From NCBI GenBank assembly GCA_028282485.1, contig JANQHU010000215.1:1-5024 (forward strand): 5,024 bases of DNA, read 5' to 3'. How positions within the stretch are numbered: the stretch's first letter is position 1; every line of letters starts with the position of its first letter. This document shows, piece after piece, positions 1-5,024 of the stretch. This DNA is from Bacillota bacterium (lineage in GTDB: Bacteria > Bacillota > UBA4882 > UBA8346). The position numbers and the translations under genes were made by a program. The notes below the pieces were generated by a model. The model was not told where the DNA came from. It saw nothing but the letters and a program-made list of their open reading frames with translations, and made no database searches.

Positions 1-1
1 G

Positions 2-484
2 GCCCATATGTTGGGGGGGGGAGCTACGGTTACCCAGCTACCCCTGGAGAAATTTACGGGTAAGGCAATGGTTTTAGAGGTGAATCAGGTTGCGCACCAA
101 AAAATTGACTTAGATCTTCTCCGCAAGCATGAAGAAAGCATTGCCACAGTGGAATTTTTGCTGTTGCGAACCGGCTTTAGTAGTCGCTGGGGAGAAGCAG
201 GCTATCTGGCTGATTATCCTACCTTTACAGAAGCAGCGGCGGATTGGCTAACTACTAATTTTAGTTTAAAGGGGCTTGGCCTTGATGCAGTCTCGGTTGA
301 TGAAATGGTGAGCAAAACCTTTCCCATTCATCAGCTTTTGTTACAAAAGGGCCTGGTTATTTACGAGAATCTTACTAATTTAGAGGAGATATCTGCCAAA
401 TCTTTTCAATTTTGTGGTTTTCCCTTAAAACTGGAGGATCTGGATGCTTCCCCGGTGAGAGCGGTGGCCGTCTGTACAGAGTAA
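2..484 (+). CDS. Cyclase-family (kynurenine formamidase-like) metal hydrolase, 3' part
   Basis: This is the C-terminal part of a cyclase-family hydrolase (the PF04199 family, which includes arylformamidase KynB and related amidases). The reading frame is open to the left edge, where the codons before the first ATG give Ala-His, matching the end of the family's metal-binding segment (HxGTHxDxPxH). The ATG at 8 is therefore internal, and the start plus the first metal ligands lie outside the window. Visible family hallmarks are the GG...QLPLEKF segment just after that motif, a His (codon 329-331) followed twelve residues later by Glu in YENL (365-367), which is the His/Glu spacing I recall for the second metal site of KynB, and the terminal SPVRAVAV strand. 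The stop is TAA at 482-484. Substrate cannot be told: no kynurenine-pathway neighbour is seen, so an arylformamidase name is not justified. A G9 run lies at 13-21 with the frame consistent on both sides. Confidence 0.88.
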   Translation, partial: AHMLGGGATVTQLPLEKFTGKAMVLEVNQVAHQKIDLDLLRKHEESIATVEFLLLRTGFSSRWGEAGYLADYPTFTEAAADWLTTNFSLKGLGLDAVSVDEMVSKTFPIHQLLLQKGLVIYENLTNLEEISAKSFQFCGFPLKLEDLDASPVRAVAVCTE

Positions 485-537
485 GATTAATGCGCAACGC
501 TTTTATTTATTTGGGGAGAACATTGAGGTAGGGATAA

Positions 538-566
538 ATTTTTTTATCGTTAAATTGTAAAAAAAT
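538..566. repeat. A/T-only inverted repeat across the -35 region
   Basis: Two perfect 9-nt arms, ATTTTTTTA (538-546) and TAAAAAAAT (558-566), flank an 11-nt centre. The right arm overlaps the end of the -35 element. It could be an operator or bent DNA, but in such AT-rich sequence chance is also plausible. As a terminator hairpin it would be weak because it contains no GC pair. Confidence 0.3.
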
Positions 567-583
567 ATAAAATATGGTATAAT
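555..583 (+). promoter_or_regulatory. Sigma70-type promoter with extended -10
   Basis: The -35 element TTGTAA (555-560) and a perfect -10 element TATAAT (578-583) are separated by exactly 17 bp. A TG at 575-576 gives an extended -10 (TGGTATAAT). The surroundings are strongly AT-rich, including a T7 tract upstream that could act as an UP-like element. Transcription would start near 590, leaving a leader of about 40 nt before the Shine-Dalgarno-linked start at 632. It would drive the long repeat/polymerase gene independently of the cyclase gene. Confidence 0.75.
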
Positions 584-609
584 ATATAAAGTTGATTCTG
601 TTATGTGAG

Positions 610-663
610 ATGTTTATTAGGAGGCGACTAAATCATCCAAAATTATCTGAAACCATATTTTAA
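610..663 (+). CDS. Possible 17-codon upstream ORF overlapping the start region
   Basis: The ATG at 610 opens a short frame (product begins MFIRRRLNHP) ending with TAA at 661-663, 4 nt before the alternative TTG start at 668. It overlaps the Shine-Dalgarno and the ATC start of the main gene in a different frame. It lacks a Shine-Dalgarno of its own and would begin only about 20 nt from the predicted transcript start, so it may be chance. If translated, it could couple initiation to TTG 668 or compete with the 632 start. Confidence 0.15.
   Translation: MFIRRRLNHPKLSETIF
619..634 (+). promoter_or_regulatory. Strong Shine-Dalgarno facing an ATC codon
   Basis: AGGAGG at 619-624 is followed by a 7-nt spacer and ATC at 632-634, which is in frame with the long gene. 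The codon immediately upstream in that frame (629-631) is TAA, so translation cannot begin earlier. The next in-frame alternatives are CTG at 647, 22 nt from the Shine-Dalgarno, and TTG at 668, 43 nt away with no Shine-Dalgarno of its own. The signal therefore points to 632, either as a rare AUC start or as a mutated or misread ATG. Confidence 0.65.
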
Positions 664-1771
664 ATTATTGAATACTGCAGATAAGGGAAACTCCCCAAAG
701 GATATCATTCCTTCCCAACAAGTTGCTTTTGCGGGAGAAAAACCGGAAGGAGCTACTTCTAGTCAAAAAGGCCAAAATTCTCCAGCGATGCCTGACCGTT
801 ATCAGCCTTCTGGCTCCCAGTATCAAGCCTATTACAGGCCGTATTTGACTAATCCCCAATTGGTATCCGAGGATGAAATAGCAGTTCTACCAGATAACTC
901 TTTTAATTTTATTAACTTTAATGAAAAGATGGTTCAAGAGTTACTTCGGTCGGGAAACTGGGCTAAAAAAAATTACCAAACAAATTGTAAAGAAACTGTT
1001 TTTCGACAATTGGTGGCTTTACCCCAGAGCAAACGGCGAAAAGCCAGTGCTACATATCATAAAGGAAAAATGCAACCAAGAGAAGTCATGTTATTTGTCA
1101 ACTATCTAAATTTATTAGTTTCACTGGTGCGCTCCGAGGGGAATACCGCTTTATTAAAAGATAGAGCGAAAATCATCTCTGATGCGGCTGTTTATTTTGT
1201 GGCTAACCAGGCTCAATTTAAGTCCATAAGTCTTTTGAACCAAGCACTACTGGCCCATGCTTTTAGTAAGGTAAGTCATCAAAATTGTAAAAGAGCCACG
1301 GGGCAGATTGCTCATGGTTTAACGGCAACTAAGGTCAAAGAGACTAATCTGTTTGATGTTATGATGTTTACCAATGCTTTTAGTAAATTTCCGGATCAGC
1401 AAGATTGTCATGGCAAAGTTATTTTACTAGCAAAGCATTTGCAGAACTTAGTAGCTCACCCGCGGGAACTAGAAAGTATACAAGGATTTAAGTTGCTAGC
1501 AGTTTCCGCTTTGGTCAATGGCTTTAGTAGATTCCCTGAGGAAAAAGACTGTCAAGCTGCGGTTTTTTTATTGGCAGACTATGTAGCTGGTTTAACACCA
1601 AATCTCAATAAACCGCTAATATTTGATTCCCAAGGTTTTGCTAACCTGGTCAATGGCTTTAGTAAATTTCCGGAGGAGAAAGGCTGTCAGGCTGCCCTTT
1701 TTTTTTCTGGCAGAGCAATTAGCCAGCTTAAAAACAAATCCCAAAAAATTGCAAGTTTTAAAAGAATTTAA
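632..1771 (+). CDS. SKWP-like repeat protein, N-terminal portion before frameshift
   Basis: As written this frame encodes 379 residues, if the ATC at 632 is the start, and ends at TAA 1769-1771. Residues 1 to about 90 are polar and rich in Ser, Gln, Pro and Gly. They show no signal peptide or membrane segment and are probably disordered. A basic KRRK cluster sits at residues 134-137. From about residue 207 the protein consists of helical repeats (AFSKVS, AFSKFP, GFSRFP, GFSKFP), each followed by a Cys about 4-6 residues later and a Leu/Ala-rich helix. This pattern resembles the SKWP repeats of Ralstonia RipS and Xanthomonas XopAD effectors, with Phe replacing Trp. The last 21 residues, from codon 1706, do not fit the repeat because of an extra T in the run at 1698-1706; the true sequence continues in the frame of 1707-5024. 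A TTG start at 668 would give 367 residues but lacks a ribosome site. I regard this as the 5' part of one long gene. Confidence 0.8.
   Translation: MIQNYLKPYFKLLNTADKGNSPKDIIPSQQVAFAGEKPEGATSSQKGQNSPAMPDRYQPSGSQYQAYYRPYLTNPQLVSEDEIAVLPDNSFNFINFNEKMVQELLRSGNWAKKNYQTNCKETVFRQLVALPQSKRRKASATYHKGKMQPREVMLFVNYLNLLVSLVRSEGNTALLKDRAKIISDAAVYFVANQAQFKSISLLNQALLAHAFSKVSHQNCKRATGQIAHGLTATKVKETNLFDVMMFTNAFSKFPDQQDCHGKVILLAKHLQNLVAHPRELESIQGFKLLAVSALVNGFSRFPEEKDCQAAVFLLADYVAGLTPNLNKPLIFDSQGFANLVNGFSKFPEEKGCQAALFFSGRAISQLKNKSQKIASFKRI
1638..1689 (+). repeat. 52-bp perfect direct repeat, copy 1
   Basis: This stretch is identical at every base to 1783-1834. It covers the LANLVNGFSKFPEEKGCQ part of repeat units four and five and lies immediately before the T9 frameshift. 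Nucleotide identity over 52 bp, including all third codon positions, indicates recent duplication or gene conversion. Confidence 0.85.
1698..1706 (+). other. T9 homopolymer: one-base frameshift site
   Basis: Nine T residues here replace the T7A of the following repeat copy at the same position (1843-1850), giving one extra base. Repeat spacings downstream are exactly 144 nt (1791, 1935, 2079, 2223), whereas this repeat spans 145 nt (1646 to 1791). The frame before the run is that of 632 and the frame after it is that of 1707. Restoring the frame needs loss of one base (or gain of two), or a +1 ribosomal shift. Long T runs are prone to polymerase slippage and also to sequencing error. Confidence 0.85.
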
Positions 1772-4700
1772 CGAGCAAAATCTTGCTAACCTGGTCAATG
1801 GCTTTAGTAAATTTCCGGAGGAGAAAGGCTGTCAAACTGCCCTTTTTTTACTGGCAGAGCGAGTAGCTAGCTTAAAAACAACCCCCAATGAATCAGAAAC
1901 TCTAGTCGGATTTAATGAAAAAAATCTTGCTATCCTGGTTAATGGTTTTAGTAAATTCCCGGAAGAGAAAATCTGTCAAGCGGCGATTTTTTTCCTAGCA
2001 GAGCAAGTAGCGAGTTTAGAACTAAACCCCAATGATCTGGAAAATGTAGCAGAATTGAAACAGCAAGATATTATCAACCTGGTTAATGGATTTTGTAAAT
2101 TTCCGAAGCAAGAAGCCTGTCAAACCGCGATTTTTGTCTTAGCTAAGCATCTCTTGAGTTTAAAACAGAATTTGCCTAAATCAAAACTTATTGAAAAGTT
2201 TTCTTTTCGAATAATTACCAATTTAGTTAATAACTTTAGCAAATTTTCCGATGAAGACTGTTGTCAGGCTTTTTGTGCAGAGATAGCCCAAGAAATATTA
2301 GCAGAAAAAGAATTGGGAAACCAGGAGAAAATACCAAATTCTCATCTTTTACTTAATGCTTTTGGGAGGTGGGTAGAGCAACCTTTTATTGACGCCAGTG
2401 TTAAAATAGCCCAAGAATTAAACAGCAAAGAACAGTGGCTCAATCAAGCGGTCTTTATCGAACTGGCGATGGTGGTTAATTCACTGAGCCGCTTGGGAGG
2501 AGACATGAGTGAGGCTCAAAGAAAAGTAGTCAAACCTTTTATAAAAAAGATCGCGGGGAACCTTTGGCAAAATCCGGCTAAATTCAGTGAAAGCGACCCC
2601 ATCTCTTTAGGAATGTTCCTTAAGGGCCTTTTTACCGCACGGTTGCATGAAGAAGAAACGGTTCAAGAATTAATTCCTCATTTTCTTAATCAAATCAAAC
2701 GTTTTGCGGCTACTAATCAATTAAGGCAGGCCAATTTGGAAACCGTGGCTAATCTTTGCGTGGCTTTATTGCCGGTGCTCCGTTCTTTCCCTTTGCGGGA
2801 GCAGCGGGGGCCGGCTCTTGATTTATTAATGAATAAACTTCATCCTTTTGTTAAGGAGAAACTAGACCTATACCACCAAGTACAGAGTAGCTCTTCGCCT
2901 CAACAGTTGGCTACGGCAGCAGCTTGCCAAACCCGAAATCCAGCCCTCTCCATTTATCAAATATTAAAAACTTACGCCGGGGTGGTGGAACAGTGGACTT
3001 TTGCTAATCAACAGAGAGAGGGGCGCACTCGGCCCCGTTCTAAAAGGAAAGAAGTAGAAGGGTGGCTCAAAAAGGTTTACCAGGAGTTTGCCCCTTTAAT
3101 AACCAATGATTTAAGCAAATACAGTTGGAATTTAATTGCCGAATTAGAAGCGGAGAATCCGACTCGAATTCTCGATGACTTTATTGTCAAACATCAGGCA
3201 GAAATCATCGCCCAGAATTCGCCCACAATCTTTAATTATCGCCAGGTCTTTGAGGAATTAAATAAGAAACCTGACTTACCTCCGGAAGGAAAAGGCTTAA
3301 CAACTGTTCCGGAGTATAATTTGAGGGGCAAAAAGATTACAGAGGGAAGCAAGGGCTATTCGATCCTAGGACGATTGACTGGAGAAAAATTACCCCAAGT
3401 ACTAATAGACCTGCCCGGTAAACTGAGCACCTATATGTTGGGGCGAACCGTGAAGATCAATCAGATCCCGTATCGCTTTGATCTCTTTGGCGGCAATATG
3501 ATGAAGGCACACCGAAAAACTTTACAAGACATGGCTGGTGAGCCGACTCAATCTAAAAACAAGTTCGTTCGGAGCCAAGCTCCTTATGGAAAGTTAATGG
3601 CTTTACCCTTGGCGGAGACTATGGATCATACGCCTTTTACAGAACTGGTAAAAAAACTCTTTCCCTATGCAGAAAGTTTTTTTTATTTTCAACGGATGTT
3701 GATGAACTCTCCTTTAGAAATTCTAGGAGTAGAACATCCGGCGGGACATGTACTGGAAGGGCGGTTTCAGCTCGGCCTACTACCTGACCGGTCGGTGGAT
3801 CAAATTCATAGTTTTCAACTAAAAAATCAAAATGGTAATCCCCTTGCCCTCCGCCCCCACGATGGGTGCGGCTTTATTAAGGCTTCGTTAGCAGCCAAAA
3901 TGCCGGCTTACCAATTGGGAAAAAACCAAGCCCAGTATGGTGGTTTTCAGAGTGGCAATCTGCCCTCTCAAGCCCTGCAACATTACCCATCAAATAACGC
4001 GGTAGCCAAGGAAACAGTAAGCCTGATGCAGCAACGGCTACAGGAGCAGAGTGAACCGCCGCGGGGGGAAGAATTATTTCGATATTTGACTACTGGCGGG
4101 ATTAAAGGAGATATGGCTATTGCCGTCCCTGCGGCTGATAATATGGTGCATCTGCCTCATATTAAAAGTGCTGTTTTCGAAAAAAATCCGGACGCCGGGT
4201 TGCTGGTAGGCAAAAGTCCTTACGATAAACCTAATCTTCGTCCAATCGAACCAGATCGAGTGGGGATTTCCGACCAGGGAGATCAAGTCGCTAAATTCTT
4301 AGAAGATACCAGTGTTATCCAATATTCCTTTGTGGGTCAAGACCGCCGAGAGATTTCCCCAAAAGAAAAACCGTTATTTTTTGCCAAAGGACTCTTGGTG
4401 GTTGTTCCGGACGAACTATGGCCGAAAAATTTTGCAAATCAAGATTTAGTCATGTCGGCTGAAGATGTTAAATCACATTCTCAGTGGCTTGAAAAGAAAG
4501 ACCGGGTGACTAAGGACACGCTGCTTCCCGCCAACGGGATTTTGGTGGTTACCAACCTTTATCCGCCCGGTTCCTGTGTAGCCACGCCTATCACCGAACA
4601 AAAAAAATTGGATGGGGATTTTGATGGAGATCCTCTGTTCATTTTAGCTGGGCGCCCTAAGTTGTATAAACAGGTACAGGAGCAAGACCAACAAACTGTT

Positions 4701-5024
4701 CGCCGTCCTTCCCTCAAACCGCCTAAGACCCATACTCCGGTTATTAATGAAGATCAAAGTTATCAATTTGGCCGAGCTGGGCAGATTATGTCAACTCGAT
4801 TAGGGGTTTTAGAAAGTTTTGCCACCATTCAAAATGTTTTTTTGGCCCAACCGAAGGAGTTGAAAAAAAAATTAGCTGATCGAATTGTTTTTACTACTTT
4901 CCACAGCCTTCCCTCCAATACTAAAAAACAAGTCACAGAGGCTTTGGAAGATCTTCGCCCATCTGAACTTCAAAAGTTACTTATCAGTTTAAAAAAACAG
5001 TATGATGAAACGCCGTATCCCGCT
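1707..5024 (+). CDS. Repeat/two-barrel RNA polymerase-like fusion, continuation, open at right edge
   Basis: This frame has no stop for 1,106 codons and runs off the window. It continues the gene begun at 632 after the one-base frame change. Removing one T gives a continuous product of at least 1,464 residues, and the numbering here uses that product. The first part continues the repeats (to about residue 650) and then more divergent helical segments (to about 745). A basic RPRSKRK linker sits at 800-806. The C-terminal half matches the two-barrel polymerase superfamily in the order of eukaryotic RNA-dependent RNA polymerases: DGCGFIKASLA (from 1077), GGIKG (Lys1158), KSPYDKPN (Lys1194, Lys1199), and LDGDFDGD with Asp1329, 1331 and 1333. 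The sequence lacks the NADFDGD context of cellular RNA polymerase beta-prime. Enzymatic activity and the template are unknown. It has no ATG near the frame change; the first in-frame ATG with a ribosome-site-like sequence is 2505. I am sure of the coding frame, and moderately sure of the polymerase homology. Confidence 0.85.
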   Translation, partial: MAEQLASLKTNPKKLQVLKEFNEQNLANLVNGFSKFPEEKGCQTALFLLAERVASLKTTPNESETLVGFNEKNLAILVNGFSKFPEEKICQAAIFFLAEQVASLELNPNDLENVAELKQQDIINLVNGFCKFPKQEACQTAIFVLAKHLLSLKQNLPKSKLIEKFSFRIITNLVNNFSKFSDEDCCQAFCAEIAQEILAEKELGNQEKIPNSHLLLNAFGRWVEQPFIDASVKIAQELNSKEQWLNQAVFIELAMVVNSLSRLGGDMSEAQRKVVKPFIKKIAGNLWQNPAKFSESDPISLGMFLKGLFTARLHEEETVQELIPHFLNQIKRFAATNQLRQANLETVANLCVALLPVLRSFPLREQRGPALDLLMNKLHPFVKEKLDLYHQVQSSSSPQQLATAAACQTRNPALSIYQILKTYAGVVEQWTFANQQREGRTRPRSKRKEVEGWLKKVYQEFAPLITNDLSKYSWNLIAELEAENPTRILDDFIVKHQAEIIAQNSPTIFNYRQVFEELNKKPDLPPEGKGLTTVPEYNLRGKKITEGSKGYSILGRLTGEKLPQVLIDLPGKLSTYMLGRTVKINQIPYRFDLFGGNMMKAHRKTLQDMAGEPTQSKNKFVRSQAPYGKLMALPLAETMDHTPFTELVKKLFPYAESFFYFQRMLMNSPLEILGVEHPAGHVLEGRFQLGLLPDRSVDQIHSFQLKNQNGNPLALRPHDGCGFIKASLAAKMPAYQLGKNQAQYGGFQSGNLPSQALQHYPSNNAVAKETVSLMQQRLQEQSEPPRGEELFRYLTTGGIKGDMAIAVPAADNMVHLPHIKSAVFEKNPDAGLLVGKSPYDKPNLRPIEPDRVGISDQGDQVAKFLEDTSVIQYSFVGQDRREISPKEKPLFFAKGLLVVVPDELWPKNFANQDLVMSAEDVKSHSQWLEKKDRVTKDTLLPANGILVVTNLYPPGSCVATPITEQKKLDGDFDGDPLFILAGRPKLYKQVQEQDQQTVRRPSLKPPKTHTPVINEDQSYQFGRAGQIMSTRLGVLESFATIQNVFLAQPKELKKKLADRIVFTTFHSLPSNTKKQVTEALEDLRPSELQKLLISLKKQYDETPYPA
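1783..1834 (+). repeat. 52-bp perfect direct repeat, copy 2
   Basis: This is the second copy of the identical 52-bp segment, 145 nt downstream of the first. Recombination between the copies would delete or duplicate one repeat unit plus the extra base, and so would itself change the reading frame as the sequence now stands. Confidence 0.85.
2495..2507 (+). promoter_or_regulatory. Candidate internal ribosome site and ATG
   Basis: GGGAGG at 2495-2500 precedes an in-frame ATG at 2505 by 4 nt, slightly short of the optimum. It is the best internal start after the frame change and would yield a product of at least 840 residues with the divergent helical tail and the whole polymerase-like region. 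The GGA codons could equally be ordinary Gly-Gly coding sequence (LGGDM). Confidence 0.25.
3861..4631 (+). other. Two-barrel (DPBB) RNA polymerase-like core motifs
   Basis: Within the long gene, DGCGFI begins at 3861, GGIKG at 4095 with its Lys codon at 4104, a Lys-rich KSPYDKPN segment at 4212, and DFDGD at 4617-4631. Eukaryotic RNA-dependent RNA polymerases show the same order: a DGxGxIS segment, GGxKG in the first barrel, an L-R-x-S-M-x-K segment, and the DxDGD loop in the second barrel. In that family the three Asp of the loop bind the catalytic metal. All three are present here, so the loop is not degenerate. The assignment rests on motifs read by eye, not on a profile search. Confidence 0.6.

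Larger units (their letters stand above)
1250..2594 (+). repeat. About ten tandem SKWP-like (SKFP) coding repeats
   Basis: Units keyed on L-V-N-G-F-S-K-F-P begin at about 1250, 1367, 1511, 1646, 1791, 1935, 2079, 2223, 2349 and 2472. Unit lengths are 39, 48, 45, 48 (plus one base), 48, 48, 48, 42 and 41 residues. The key motif reads SKVS, SKFP, SRFP, SKFP, SKFP, SKFP, CKFP, SKFS, then the degenerate GRWV and SRLG. A Cys follows the motif in the first eight units. Each unit looks like a helix pair (NLVNGF helix, then CQAALFLLAEQVASL helix), as expected for an alpha-solenoid that binds protein or nucleic acid. The middle copies are most alike and the edges decay, typical of expansion from the centre. 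More divergent helical units may continue to about 2860. Confidence 0.8.

Noticed and set aside
492..512. Terminator-like GCG-CAA-CGC hairpin followed by T-rich sequence after the cyclase gene
   Set aside because: The stem is only 3 bp and cannot be extended, so it is too weak to call a terminator.
668..670. TTG as the start of the long gene
   Set aside because: There is no Shine-Dalgarno in range, whereas AGGAGG is well placed for ATC 632. It is kept only as an alternative through coupling to the short upstream frame.
665..859. Minus-strand 64-codon frame
   Set aside because: It lies fully opposite the well-supported long plus-strand gene, has no recognisable domain, and its codons are a shadow.
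921..1109. Plus-strand 62-codon frame within the long gene
   Set aside because: It overlaps the main frame entirely, shows no family features and lacks a ribosome site.
1616..1798. Minus-strand 60-codon frame across repeat units four and five
   Set aside because: It is antisense to the repeats; its content is only the reverse complement of repeat coding sequence.
1250..2350. CRISPR or intergenic satellite array
   Set aside because: The 144-nt periodicity is explained by 48-residue coding repeats, and the units diverge at the DNA level like protein repeats, without short palindromic repeats or spacers.
4074..4286. Minus-strand 70-codon frame opposite the GGIKG region
   Set aside because: It is antisense to the conserved polymerase-like segment and has no supporting motif.
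4608..4631. Fragment of cellular RNA polymerase beta-prime (rpoC)
   Set aside because: The flanks lack the conserved NADFDGDQMAVH context and the upstream motifs fit the RdRP-like branch instead.

Overview
The window comes from a bacterium of low-to-moderate GC, roughly 40% by eye. It shows Shine-Dalgarno signals (AGGAGG) and a sigma70-type promoter. The phylum cannot be fixed from the sequence. The left-hand gene reads like Bacillota-type cyclases. The right-hand gene resembles the giant repeat effectors of plant-associated and intracellular Gram-negative bacteria, so a host-associated lifestyle or horizontal acquisition is possible.

Layout. Bases 2-484 are the 3' part of a cyclase-family (kynurenine formamidase-like) metal hydrolase whose start lies left of the window. 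Bases 485-631 are an intergenic region with an extended -10 promoter (TTGTAA, 17 bp, TATAAT with TG one base upstream) and a strong Shine-Dalgarno. From 632 to the right edge everything belongs to one very long plus-strand gene, at least 1,464 codons, which does not end in the window.

The long gene is the main feature. Its product has a polar, probably disordered N-terminus. About ten helical repeats follow, each keyed by a Ser-Lys-Phe-Pro-like motif and a conserved Cys, similar to the 42-residue SKWP repeats of Ralstonia RipS and Xanthomonas XopAD effectors. The C-terminal half carries, in the right order, motifs of the two-barrel RNA-polymerase superfamily as seen in eukaryotic (QDE-1/RDR) RNA-dependent RNA polymerases: DGCGFI, GGIKG, a Lys-containing segment and an intact DFDGD metal-binding loop. 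I infer a repeat-scaffold/polymerase fusion, possibly a secreted effector acting in a eukaryotic cell. No secretion evidence is visible.

As written, the gene is broken or recoded in two places. The best-placed start codon is ATC rather than ATG. A T9 run inside the fourth repeat carries one extra base, so the upstream frame stops at 1771 while the rest stays open for 3.3 kb in the next frame. The neighbouring repeats are exactly 144 nt long and this one is 145, which pins the event to one nucleotide. A sequencing error, a recent pseudogene, slippage-based expression and phase variation are all possible. The cyclase gene appears to be a separate transcription unit with no evident functional link.
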